This document shows positions 1 through 7,849 of a DNA stretch of 64,000 bases, piece by piece. Source of the DNA: Lacrimispora saccharolytica (GTDB lineage: Bacteria > Bacillota > Clostridia > Lachnospirales > Lachnospiraceae); the NCBI GenBank assembly GCA_016899975.1, contig JACJJN010000003.1, positions 1 through 64,000 on the forward strand, read 5' to 3'. The position numbers were made by a program, and so were the translations under genes. The notes under the pieces were generated by a model. That model did no database searches, was not told the DNA's origin, and saw only the letters and a program-made list of their open reading frames with translations. Numbering within the stretch: the stretch's first letter is position 1; each line of letters opens with the position of its first letter.

Positions 1-149
1 CAAACGTATTCATAGTCATTGCGATTATATGTCGCCAAATGACTTTGAAAAACTATATGAGCAGACACAGACAAACGGACAGCTCTTAGTAAGTTAAGAT
101 GAGGATAAATTTCTCATTTTAACTTGCGCTAAATCTTGACATAGGACCA
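1..149 (+). mobile_element. Right end of an IS3-family insertion sequence (partial)
   Basis: Reading from base 2, the frame gives KRIHSHCDYMSPNDFEKLYE and then QTQTNGQLLVS before a TAA stop at 95-97. The H-S-x-C-x-Y-x-S-P-x-x-F-E pattern is the usual C-terminus of IS3-family OrfB integrases. It is followed by an inverted repeat (arms 91-103 and 113-125, one mismatch) and the motif TTAACTTGCGCTAAATCTTG, typical of the right end of such elements, which probably ends near 149 at ...GGACCA. The rest of the element lies outside the window. Family is from recall of the C-terminal pattern; the exact end is inferred. Confidence 0.7.
2..97 (+). CDS. IS3-family transposase OrfB, C-terminal end (5' part outside window)
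   Basis: Thirty-one codons and a stop remain in the window. The fragment holds the tail of the DDE integrase after the catalytic residues, so activity cannot be judged from here. The gene is cut by the window edge, not by a mutation that I can see. It ends just before the terminal inverted repeat of its element, as expected for OrfB. Confidence 0.65.
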   Translation, partial: KRIHSHCDYMSPNDFEKLYEQTQTNGQLLVS

Positions 150-267
150 ACATATCTCCTCACTCCTTCATGTGCCTTTATAACCCCAATCTCCTTTTTC
201 ATTTTATCACAATGAGGTTTTATGGAAAACTACAAATTAGCCGTCTTTACAGAAATTCTTTCGTTTT

Positions 268-555
268 TCAGTTTGCTACATTTCTTGATTCCTCCCGATA
301 ATATTCCGCCTGTGTCTCATACAGTTCCGCATAGATTCCCCGCTGCTCCAGCAGCTCCTGATGGGTTCCCCTCTCACAGAGTTTTCCGTGATCCGTCGCC
401 AGCTTCTGCGCCTCTCCGTCAGAAATCTCCACACCATCTTCAACCTCATGATACAGCCATGTATTTTCCTGCTCTTTCATCTGCTCCACCCACTGCAAAG
501 CTCCGACTTCTCTTCCGAAAAATCCTCTCTGAACTTGCAGCATGTCCAACTTCAT
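268..555 (-). pseudogene. Decayed ABC-transporter ATPase fragment
   Basis: The 95 codons read like two separated pieces of an exporter ATPase domain. The first is the ABC signature region (EISDGEAQKLA; functional copies usually read SGGEAQKLA). The second is the C-terminal tail GKLCERGTHQELLEQRGIYA followed by ELYETQAEYYREE. The Walker B/H-loop region that should lie between them (about 60 residues) is missing, as are the Walker A part and the membrane domain. An internal deletion plus N-terminal loss explains this. It lies between the IS end and blaR1, so the IS or earlier rearrangement may have removed the rest. Confidence 0.7.
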
Positions 556-594
556 TCATTACACGTAACATTTTTTTAAATGACGCATACCCTT

Positions 595-2355
595 TTATCC
601 ACGCTCCATGACTGTATAAACGGAATAATGGTCGATGGCATCGCCCGACTGTGAGCTGAGCATGCCATTAACGATATCCTCCCAGGTCACCGTATTGTCA
701 TTGGTCAGCACGTACCTTTCCTCAAATTCCCTCTCTTCCGCATCCGAACCATCTCCACGGTAATGCATCAGATACCGGTACGTCCGCACGTATTCCGTCT
801 CCTCTTCTATCCAGCGCAGCGTGTAGGTTTCTCCATCAAATTCCAGATGGAACCGATACAGGATCGGATAATCCTCTTTCACCGATTGGTAATATTCCCT
901 GGAACTACCCTCCTCGTCCAGTGTGTAATAGTGGGCAACCTGAACTGAAGCCTTCTGTCCCTTTTCCGCAGTCTCCACAAATGTCTGCCAGATTTCCTGC
1001 CCGAAAGAAGCGTAACCGTCTTCCATAACCGCACAGCCGTCATCCTTCGCTTTCTGCAGAGCATCCGGTTCTGAACGCTTTGCGGGACTGTACCGATAAA
1101 GATATCTGTTTTGCGATTCTTCGGTCGCCGTGACAACACTATTCCCGGAAAGAACTTCCCGATCTGCTTCTGCTTTCGCGAGAACTACCGAACGATCCGG
1201 CGATTCCTGTACCGAATAAATCTCCCAGGAAACCGTTTTTGTCCCCATCTGTTCCGTAAAGCTGTCCAGAAGTTCACCCTGCACTGCCATTTCCGGATCT
1301 GCGTCTGTCTGCTCATAACGGTAAGTCTCCCCATTGATGGGGAGAAACAGATATCCATTCCAAATGCCGTGCAGATCTGCAGTTGTCGGAACCATCCCAC
1401 TTTCTTCTGAAGGAGGATCTGTCAGAAAGCATACCGCCAGAACTGCGCAGCCTGCCACCGCCCCGGCTGTCGCCCAGAACACAGGCTTTCTGTAATGCAG
1501 AATGTGCCGAATCCTCTTTTTCACATCCTGTTCTCCAAAGGACGGCGGGAATATAATCCCCGATGCAGTTCCTTTGTCCCGCCCTATGCTACAGTCCAGC
1601 AACGCCTGTGAATAATCTGCCCGCTGCTCCTCCGGCAGTTCACGGATTACCTTCTCGTCGCAGGCAAGCTCAATGTCTCTGCAGAACAGCAAATACGCCG
1701 CCCAAAGAAGCGGATGAAACCAGTAAACGGCAAGGATCAGAAAGCCGATCATCTTCCACCAGTGATCACCCCGTCGGATATGTGCCCGCTCATGCCTGAC
1801 CACATAAGCTGAAGTTTCACTGTCCATTCCCCACGGAAGATAGATTCCTGGTTTCAGGAATCCAAAGACAAAGGGAACCTCGATCTTCCTGCTCCGGAAG
1901 ACATTCTCCTCCACCGGTACAGCTTCCGAAAGCCTCAGCCATAACCGCAGATAACTGACCGCCATATATGCCAGCAAAAGCAGTGTTCCCACAATCCAGA
2001 GTACTGCAAAAAGCGTCATCGTATCCCTTCCGCTTCCGGTTGGAACAGAAACACCTTCAAAGTAACGATCACCCAGATATTCATTCACGCGTTGATCCAC
2101 TGGCGGAACACCGCTATGTACCTCAAAACTCGGTCCGGCAAGCAGCTGATCCGGTAAAGTCTGGGCGCTTGGAATCAGGCTGAGCGCACTTTCCAGCGAA
2201 AACGGAAAGATCAGCCGCAGCGCCACGATTCCCCACAGCAGAACATGAGTCCATTTCGGCACTTTTCTCAGAACCAGCCGAACTGCCAGCACCGCCAGTA
2301 CCACCCAGCCGGCAGAAATACCGGTATTCACAATTTTCAGAAATAAAGCAGTCAT
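595..2355 (-). CDS. M56-family membrane metallopeptidase, BlaR1/MecR1-type sensor
   Basis: 586 residues. The N-terminal half has several hydrophobic helices (about 5-28, 36-55, 113-135) and a cytoplasmic zinc-peptidase motif H-E-R-A-H at residues 188-192, as in BlaR1/MecR1. Another membrane helix lies near 294-312, followed by a roughly 270-residue C-terminal region, presumably extracellular. That region shows no penicillin-binding S-x-x-K/S-D-N/K-T-G pattern that I can recognise, so the ligand may not be a beta-lactam. The family works by proteolytic signalling that ends in loss of the BlaI-type repressor. It is translationally coupled to blaI: the repressor stop and this ATG share one base (TGATG). 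Confidence 0.85.
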   Translation of the reverse strand: MTALFLKIVNTGISAGWVVLAVLAVRLVLRKVPKWTHVLLWGIVALRLIFPFSLESALSLIPSAQTLPDQLLAGPSFEVHSGVPPVDQRVNEYLGDRYFEGVSVPTGSGRDTMTLFAVLWIVGTLLLLAYMAVSYLRLWLRLSEAVPVEENVFRSRKIEVPFVFGFLKPGIYLPWGMDSETSAYVVRHERAHIRRGDHWWKMIGFLILAVYWFHPLLWAAYLLFCRDIELACDEKVIRELPEEQRADYSQALLDCSIGRDKGTASGIIFPPSFGEQDVKKRIRHILHYRKPVFWATAGAVAGCAVLAVCFLTDPPSEESGMVPTTADLHGIWNGYLFLPINGETYRYEQTDADPEMAVQGELLDSFTEQMGTKTVSWEIYSVQESPDRSVVLAKAEADREVLSGNSVVTATEESQNRYLYRYSPAKRSEPDALQKAKDDGCAVMEDGYASFGQEIWQTFVETAEKGQKASVQVAHYYTLDEEGSSREYYQSVKEDYPILYRFHLEFDGETYTLRWIEEETEYVRTYRYLMHYRGDGSDAEEREFEERYVLTNDNTVTWEDIVNGMLSSQSGDAIDHYSVYTVMERG

Positions 2356-2723
2356 CAGCCGCCTCCTTTCCGAAAATGATCGATCATTTTCTGGACTTCA
2401 TCGATCTCCTCCTGTGAAATTTTCCGCCGCTTTGTGAACGCAGCAAAAAACGCCGGCACAGAACCTTCAAATTTTTTCTCCACCAGTTCGTCAATTTCTG
2501 CCGCCTGCACCTCATCCTTTGAAACCAGAGAAGTTACGACGGTGTTCTCGTTCTTCAGCACACCCCTGTCCGAAAGCCGGCGAAGCACCGTATAAGTGGT
2601 TGTCGGTTTCCATCCCAGCTGCTCCCTGCACAGCTTTACAAGTTCACTGCTTTTCACCGGCTCATGTTCCCATAAGATCAGACAGAAGCGATACTCGCTC
2701 TCAAAAATTTTCGGCGTATCCAT
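2355..2723 (-). CDS. BlaI/MecI/CopY-family transcriptional repressor
   Basis: 122 residues with an N-terminal winged helix-turn-helix (residues about 5-70, including the T-T-T-Y-T-V-L-R-R-L recognition segment typical of BlaI/MecI) and a C-terminal dimerisation helix pair. In the family the dimer sits on an operator at its own promoter and is inactivated when the partner M56 peptidase is triggered. The start is supported by GGAGAGGAG just upstream. The first gene of a two-gene operon with the M56 sensor; the promoter and a palindromic operator lie directly upstream, which implies autoregulation. Confidence 0.9.
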   Translation of the reverse strand: MDTPKIFESEYRFCLILWEHEPVKSSELVKLCREQLGWKPTTTYTVLRRLSDRGVLKNENTVVTSLVSKDEVQAAEIDELVEKKFEGSVPAFFAAFTKRRKISQEEIDEVQKMIDHFRKGGG

Positions 2724-2748
2724 AGGCTTCTCCTCTCCAGAGCACGTG

Positions 2749-2790
2749 CTCTAATACATTAGATTCTATATTTAGTCTAATCTATTAGAG
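2749..2790. promoter_or_regulatory. Probable BlaI-type operator palindrome
   Basis: Two 15-base arms, CTCTAATACATTAGA (2749-2763) and TCTAATCTATTAGAG (2776-2790), are inverted copies with one mismatch, spaced by 12 bases. The palindrome covers the -10 element and start site of the blaI promoter, so bound repressor should block transcription. A second perfect palindrome, AGAGCACGTGCTCT (2739-2752), overlaps the proximal edge and may belong to the same control region. Operator identity is inferred from position and symmetry. Confidence 0.7.
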
Positions 2791-2802
2791 TTGAGGTGTC
2801 AA
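2774..2802 (-). promoter_or_regulatory. Promoter of the blaI-blaR1 operon
   Basis: On the minus strand, TTGACA (2797-2802) and TAGACT (2774-2779) are separated by 17 bases. The start site should fall near 2767, inside the operator palindrome. Confidence 0.75.
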
Positions 2803-2831
2803 GCAATCGGAAAAGCATTCCTTATTTAATT

Positions 2832-4010
2832 TCATATTCGCGAAAGCAGCACCACCGTCTCCACGTGTTCTTCCGCTGTCCACGGAAACATATCCACCGG
2901 AACCGCCCGGTTCACACGATATCCATGCTTTCCGAGATATTTCAGATCCCGCGCCAGTGTCACCGGATTACAGGAAATATACACGACTTTTTCCGGCGCC
3001 AGCGTCACCAGGCTGGACAAGAACGCCTCGTCGCTTCCCGCCCGCGGCGGATCCATCAGGACTACATCCATCGTTTCTCTCTGAGCCGCCATTTTCTGCA
3101 TGTATTCCCCGGCATCTCCCTGAACAAACCGGATATTCTTTCTCTGGTTCCGTTTTGCATTGGAGACAGCATTCCGGACAGCCTCCGGATTCAGCTCCAC
3201 GCCTGTCACTTCCCCTGCATACTCCACTGCGATCAGCCCGATGGTTCCCGTACCGCAGTAGGCATCCAACACTTTCTCCGTTCCATGCAGATCCGCAAAC
3301 TCAATCGCCTTCCGGTACAAAATCTCCGTCTGGACCGGATTGACCTGATAGAAAGACTGGGGCGATACTGCAAACGTACATCCGCACAGCTGATCCTCAA
3401 TATATCCTTTGCCGTACAGCACAATATCTCTCTTTCCAAGGACCATGCTCGTCCTACGGTCGTTCACATTCAGAATCACCGTAGTCACTTCCGGATGAAG
3501 CTTTCTCAGGGCATTGACAAAATTTCGTTTCGACGGAAAGACCGGAGAGACACAGACCAAAACCACCATCACCTCTCCGGACACATGACCGGTTCGGATC
3601 AGCACATGACGCACCAGCCCGTACCCGGTGTCCTCATTATAAACCTTGATCTTGAAGCTCTCAAACAGTCCGCAGAGCTCCCGGACGATCCGGTTCGCCC
3701 GCTCATCCTGAATCAGGCAATCCTCCACCGGCACCAAACGATGGGTTCCTTCCTCATAAATTCCGGAAACAATGCTGCCGTCCCGTTTTCTGGCAAAGGA
3801 TGCATGAATTTTGTTCCTGTAATGCCACGGATTCTCCATTCCGATGATGGCTTCCGGCTTCACGATCCCCTTCAGGGTCTTTCGCACAAAATCCTCTTTC
3901 CGTTTCAGCTGTTCGGAATACTCCATCTCCAGCAGAGAGCATCCCCCGCATTTTTTCCTGACCGGACAACGTTTCCCGCTGTCCGGCATCTTTCTGTTTT
4001 TCTCTCTCAT
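2832..4010 (-). CDS. RlmD/TrmA-family 23S rRNA (uracil-5-)-methyltransferase
   Basis: 392 residues. The N-terminus carries an iron-sulfur ligand set C15, C21, C24 (in [10 protein letters not shown]) plus a later cysteine near VEDC. A Rossmann methyltransferase domain follows with [17 protein letters not shown], and the catalytic S-C-N-P cysteine. This matches the RumA/RlmCD group that makes 5-methyluridine in 23S rRNA using S-adenosylmethionine. It begins near the Fe-S region without the usual N-terminal TRAM domain, so it is a little shorter than many relatives. Its start overlaps the nfo stop (ATGA), so the two are probably cotranscribed. The exact rRNA target (position 1939 or 747) cannot be told from sequence. 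Confidence 0.85.
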   Translation of the reverse strand: MREKNRKMPDSGKRCPVRKKCGGCSLLEMEYSEQLKRKEDFVRKTLKGIVKPEAIIGMENPWHYRNKIHASFARKRDGSIVSGIYEEGTHRLVPVEDCLIQDERANRIVRELCGLFESFKIKVYNEDTGYGLVRHVLIRTGHVSGEVMVVLVCVSPVFPSKRNFVNALRKLHPEVTTVILNVNDRRTSMVLGKRDIVLYGKGYIEDQLCGCTFAVSPQSFYQVNPVQTEILYRKAIEFADLHGTEKVLDAYCGTGTIGLIAVEYAGEVTGVELNPEAVRNAVSNAKRNQRKNIRFVQGDAGEYMQKMAAQRETMDVVLMDPPRAGSDEAFLSSLVTLAPEKVVYISCNPVTLARDLKYLGKHGYRVNRAVPVDMFPWTAEEHVETVVLLSRI

Positions 4011-4840
4011 TCTTTTCTGCTCCCCCGCAGCATCGTGATTTCTTTTGCGTATCCGTCCAGCTCATTGGGCGTCTCCAGATAAAACGGAAGATCCCTCAGA
4101 GCCGGATGATTGATGATCCGGACAAACGCATCCAGCCCCAGAGACCCTTGCCCAATCTTCTCATGGCGGTCTTTATGGCTTTCAAATGGATTCTTGCTGT
4201 CATTGAGGTGAATGGCCTTCAACCGCTTCAGCCCGATCACCCGGTCAAACTTCTCCAGCACACCGTCCAGATCGTGAACAATATCATACCCCGCATCGTA
4301 CACATGACACGTATCCAGGCAGACGCCCATATGATCAGACAGTTCCACACGTTCCAGAATCGCCGCCAGCTCCTCAAAACTGCGTCCCACCTCGGTACCC
4401 TTGCCTGCCATTGTCTCCAGCAGCACCGTCGTCGTCTGCTCCGGCTTCAGGATCCTGTTGAGCGTATCCGCAATCAGACGGATTCCTTCCTCACTGCCCT
4501 GCCCGGTATGACTGCCCGGATGAAAATTGTACAGGTTCCCAGGTGTATATTCCATCCTGCGCAGATCATCCTCCATGGTCATCAGCGCAAATTCTCTCGT
4601 ATGCGCTTCTTTGGAACACGCATTTAAAGTATACGGCGCATGGGCCAGGATCACGTCGATCCCCTGCTCCGCCGCAAATTCCCGGAACTTCCTTACGTCT
4701 TCCGGATCAATCTCCTTCGCTTTGCTCCCTCTTGGATTTCTTGTAAAAAACTGAAAGGTATTCGCCCCGATCGACACGGCTTCCTTTCCCATATGCAGAT
4801 AACCTTTCGATGAAGAAAGGTGACTTCCTATTTTTAACAT
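4007..4840 (-). CDS. nfo: Endonuclease IV (AP endonuclease)
   Basis: 277 residues, the normal length. Metal-binding motifs of the TIM-barrel family are all visible: [21 protein letters not shown]-x-Y-D-A-G-Y-D, H-L-N-D-S-K-x-x-x-x-S-x-x-D-R-H and a final Y-L-E-T-P. The enzyme cuts 5' to abasic sites in base-excision repair. AAGGAGG lies just upstream of the ATG. It is followed by the rRNA methyltransferase with a 4-base overlap and preceded, about 150 bases upstream, by the YhaN-like ATPase on the same strand. Confidence 0.93.
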   Translation of the reverse strand: MLKIGSHLSSSKGYLHMGKEAVSIGANTFQFFTRNPRGSKAKEIDPEDVRKFREFAAEQGIDVILAHAPYTLNACSKEAHTREFALMTMEDDLRRMEYTPGNLYNFHPGSHTGQGSEEGIRLIADTLNRILKPEQTTTVLLETMAGKGTEVGRSFEELAAILERVELSDHMGVCLDTCHVYDAGYDIVHDLDGVLEKFDRVIGLKRLKAIHLNDSKNPFESHKDRHEKIGQGSLGLDAFVRIINHPALRDLPFYLETPNELDGYAKEITMLRGSRKE

Positions 4841-4907
4841 TCTGCCTCCTTGTCATCCACTTGTATCATTCTTTATCCATTCAGCCAACGGAATTGTTAC
4901 GCGATTC

Positions 4908-4976
4908 TCATTTTTTCCTCTGTCTGACGCACCTGCTGCGTCATCAAGGCAGATTTGGAAGATCTCTTCCAAACTT
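4908..4976 (-). repeat. Copy B of a 65-base leader repeat
   Basis: On the minus strand this reads AAGTTTGG, a TTCCAAAT arm, a small hairpin TGACGC...GCGTCA, then CAGAGGAAAAAATGA. It matches copy A at 6530-6593 over nearly the whole length with a few changes and short indels. Copy A ends in the ribosome binding site and ATG of the YhaN-like gene. In copy B the ATG opens only four codons before a stop, so it is a leader without its gene. Confidence 0.7.
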
Positions 4977-4991
4977 CCAGCCTTACAGGCT

Positions 4992-6533
4992 CTACAGATC
5001 GACCGACAGATCCACCTTATGATACGGGATTCCCAACCGGTCCAGCGTCTGTTCTTCACGCTTCTGACAGGTAAAGATCACCACCTGGCGCTTCTTGTTC
5101 GCCAGCCAGGTCAACGCCCGCTCCAAACGGTATTCGTCGTACATGGCAAAAGTTTCGTCCAGCAGCACCGGCATCTCCTCCTCGCTGCACAGAATCTCCA
5201 TCACCGCCATGCGCAGTGCAAAATATACCTGCTCCATGGTTCCGCGGCTGGTCTTCTCCAGCGGAACATAATAATTTTCCGAATGGATCCCGATCTTCAG
5301 ATCATCATCCATGGAAACCTGTCGGTATTTTCCGTCGGTCAGTTCGGAAAGAATCTCCGAAATACTCTGTCTCAGGCGGATTCCCACACGGCTCTGCTGC
5401 TGGCGGGAAATTTTTTCGATAGTCTCCATCGCCAGCGTCACCGCCGCGATATTTTCCTGCTGCTCCGCCGGTATGGTCAAAGAAGCACAGAACTCCTCAT
5501 ATTCTTCCCGCAGATTCTGACATTGGATCTCTTTTTGACGGGTCTCTTTCTCCAGGTATTCCACGTTCCAGTTCAGTTTCCGTATCTTCTGCTGCTCCGG
5601 CTCGATGATCTCCTCATCTTCCTCCCGTGTATACCGGAACATCTGATAGATAATGAAAATAAGCGCCAGAACCGATATGCCCAGTCCCAGCCGCGTAAAC
5701 AGGGACGAAACACCGAAAAACTGCATCACAGACAATATGGCCAGAAATACAGCAACGACCGCGCAGGCAATTCCATATTTTCTTCTGGTCAGAAACCGTT
5801 CCTGCTGTTTCCGCACCTCCCTGGGAGAAACCTCATTTCCGAACATTTCTCTCTTCCGTTCGGTCATCGTCCGCTCCAGCCTTTCTTTCGCTTCCCTGCA
5901 GTCCTGTTCCAGGTAAGAAAGACGGCTGTACATCCGGCTTTTCTCTTCCTCCCCGGCCTTCCGCTGCAGCTCCGCTTCCTGTTCCAGTTCTTTCCGCTTC
6001 TTTTTCAGGGAGGTAAGCGCCGCCTCCACATTCAGGCTGCCGTCATTGCTCCCCTGATAATTTGCCATGTAGTTGCGCAGTTCCTGCGCCAGGGCATCCC
6101 CGGTTCGCGCTTTCAGCTGACCCACAGAGACCGTATTTTCATAAACATTCTCACTGATGCCGCCCAGCAGCACCGAAAGATCCCCGTCCTCCAGAGACAA
6201 AATCTCCCCGTCTGTCAGGCAGACCAGCTCATCCTCCCCGGCGCCCTTCGCAAAGCTCCTGGTCAGCCGGAATTCCTTCCCTCCGCTGGTAAATTCCATC
6301 CGCCCCTGATACCAGGAAGCATTTTCCCAGGGTTCATAGCGGCTGTACACATCATTTCCCGCCGCACGACCACGACCGCGCTTCATTCCAAACAACATAC
6401 TCCGGATAAACGTATGCACCGTGGACTTTCCGCTTTCATTTTCTCCATAGATCACATTGATTCCATCTTCCAGCTTCAGCACCTCACCGCGAAACCTTCC
6501 GAAATTGTTAAGGCTCAGTTTTTTCAGTTTCAT
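4992..6533 (-). CDS. SbcC/YhaN-like AAA ATPase with a central membrane hairpin
   Basis: 513 residues. Walker A is GENESGKST (30-38); an ABC-like signature region (SRGTMEQVYFALR) and Walker B (MPVLLDETFAMYD) lie in the last third. Coiled coil flanks two hydrophobic segments at about 254-274 and 282-299, so the coils would be tethered to the membrane, as in YhaN-type proteins. It is about half the length of SbcC or B. subtilis YhaN. The chosen ATG (6533) is preceded by GGAGGAAAAA; an upstream in-frame ATG at 6569 lies inside the leader repeat and lacks a good binding site. The nuclease partner is immediately upstream. A role in DNA end processing is inferred. Confidence 0.75.
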   Translation of the reverse strand: MKLKKLSLNNFGRFRGEVLKLEDGINVIYGENESGKSTVHTFIRSMLFGMKRGRGRAAGNDVYSRYEPWENASWYQGRMEFTSGGKEFRLTRSFAKGAGEDELVCLTDGEILSLEDGDLSVLLGGISENVYENTVSVGQLKARTGDALAQELRNYMANYQGSNDGSLNVEAALTSLKKKRKELEQEAELQRKAGEEEKSRMYSRLSYLEQDCREAKERLERTMTERKREMFGNEVSPREVRKQQERFLTRRKYGIACAVVAVFLAILSVMQFFGVSSLFTRLGLGISVLALIFIIYQMFRYTREEDEEIIEPEQQKIRKLNWNVEYLEKETRQKEIQCQNLREEYEEFCASLTIPAEQQENIAAVTLAMETIEKISRQQQSRVGIRLRQSISEILSELTDGKYRQVSMDDDLKIGIHSENYYVPLEKTSRGTMEQVYFALRMAVMEILCSEEEMPVLLDETFAMYDEYRLERALTWLANKKRQVVIFTCQKREEQTLDRLGIPYHKVDLSVDL

Positions 6534-6593
6534 TTTTTCCTCCGTCTGACGCGCCTCCTGCGCCGTCAAGATAAATTTGGAACATCCAAACTT
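6530..6593 (-). repeat. Copy A of a 65-base leader repeat
   Basis: Lies between the YhaO-like stop and the YhaN-like start. On the minus strand it has an AAGTTTGGA...TCCAAAT inverted pair, a second hairpin around GCGCAGGAGGCGCGTCA, and the GGAGGAAAAAATGA start signal. Copy B is at 4908-4976, at the other end of the same gene. Confidence 0.7.
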
Positions 6594-7645
6594 TACTCCT
6601 GTCTCGCATTCAGCAGCGCTTCCAGTCCATAGTACAGTGCCTTCTGTTCCAACTCACCTTCCGCCCCGTCAAAATATTCGGCATAAGCCCCGATCAGGCT
6701 TCCGGCATACTCCCTTTTCAGCTGCTCGATTCGATAAGCCGGTCTCGTCCTGTCCGTCACCTGAACTACATTTCCGGTCTGCATCAGCCGTTCTACGGAA
6801 AATTCCAGAGCTTCGCAGCGAAGCCCCTCCAGGGTCACCCGGTAAATATTCTTCTCGCCCCGGCGTTCCATTTCTCCCGCCAGCTGCTGCTCCAGAGAAA
6901 ACTGCGTCGTATCCTCATCCACCTGTAAGATCAGATCCACATACTCGCAGACCGCAAAAGGTACAAAAGAAACCCTTGTACCGCGGGAATCGATGATCCC
7001 GTCTATATACCCGTGTTCTCCCGTCTGCGTCATGGTCGTCGGCTCCAACGCCCCGGCATATGCCATCCGGTCCGGAATCAGGATCTCCGGTTTATGGATA
7101 TGGCCACAGGCAATATAGTCAAAACCTGCCGCAGCCAGTTCCTCTTTTTTCCACGGACTATGCCGGTCATCTCCGCCATGCGCCAGCAGAACATGATGCT
7201 GCATCGCCCCCGACGGCCGCACCTCACCATAGAGATTGTCCGTCACCTCACGGCTGTAGTAGCTGCATCCATACACCGCCAGCGAAAATTTCGGAAAATC
7301 CACTCTCTCACAGGTCTCGCCAAACAAACCTGTCACATTCTCCGCCCAGGAAAAAGACAGATAATAACTTCCCTTCTTCAGATAATCATGATTCCCCGCC
7401 ATCAAAACAACCTGCGTATCCGGAATCGACGCGAACAACGCGTTCACTTCCTTCAGTTCTTTCAAAAGCGGCTGACGGTGAAACAAATCCCCTGCAATCA
7501 AAAGCAGCTCCGGCTTCTCCCGCCGCGCTGCATCGATCAGCCTGCGGAAACTGTCCCAGATCTCCTCCTGCCGTCTCTTACTCCACGCAAAACCCAAATC
7601 CGGTTCCATTCCCAGATGTATATCCGCCACATGAAAAAAACGCAA
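6593..7645 (-). CDS. SbcD/YhaO-like metallophosphoesterase (DNA repair exonuclease)
   Basis: About 350 residues with the calcineurin-like metal motifs in order: A-D-I-H-L-G, G-D-L-F-H, G-N-H-D, and G-H-I-H. This is the SbcD/Mre11/YhaO nuclease fold, which pairs with an SbcC-type ATPase; that partner follows 60 bases downstream. I prefer a TTG start at 7643-7645 because AAAGGAGG sits 8 bases before it and the protein then begins MRFFHVADIHLG, as relatives do. An ATG at 7666 would place that binding site inside the coding sequence. Double-strand break processing is the inferred role. Confidence 0.82.
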   Translation of the reverse strand: MRFFHVADIHLGMEPDLGFAWSKRRQEEIWDSFRRLIDAARREKPELLLIAGDLFHRQPLLKELKEVNALFASIPDTQVVLMAGNHDYLKKGSYYLSFSWAENVTGLFGETCERVDFPKFSLAVYGCSYYSREVTDNLYGEVRPSGAMQHHVLLAHGGDDRHSPWKKEELAAAGFDYIACGHIHKPEILIPDRMAYAGALEPTTMTQTGEHGYIDGIIDSRGTRVSFVPFAVCEYVDLILQVDEDTTQFSLEQQLAGEMERRGEKNIYRVTLEGLRCEALEFSVERLMQTGNVVQVTDRTRPAYRIEQLKREYAGSLIGAYAEYFDGAEGELEQKALYYGLEALLNARQE

Positions 7646-7675
7646 CTTCACCGCCTCCTTTGCCATGAAACTTTC

Positions 7676-7849
7676 TTCCCATGTACTCTTCGCACAACGC
7701 TTTCTCCTGCGTAATTTTCACTCCCTCAAACAACGCTTTATCACTGCCAATTTCAAAAAAACTTTTCAGCATACTCATATTGAGAGATTTTCCAAAGCGT
7801 CTGGGGCGAGTGAACAAATGTACTTCTCCCCAATTTTGCAGAAGCTCCG
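7676..7849 (-). pseudogene. Remnant of an AAA-ATPase-like (DUF1703-type) gene
   Basis: The frame reads RFIAELLQNWGEVHLFTRPR, then RFGKSLNMSMLKSFFE and KALFEGVKITQEKALCEEYM. This is the conserved P-loop region (L-F-T-R-P-R-R-F-G-K-S/T-L-N-M-S-M-L) of AAA-ATPase-like proteins that normally carry a C-terminal PD-(D/E)XK nuclease domain and exceed 500 residues. Only about 57 codons survive, without start or remaining domains. It fills the space between the jetD stop and the YhaO-like gene and shows no frame break inside the preserved part, so it is a fairly recent fragment. Confidence 0.72.

Noticed and set aside
4853-5059. 68-codon minus-strand frame between the ATPase gene and nfo
   Set aside because: Covers the duplicated leader copy and overlaps the ATPase end out of phase; no start signal.
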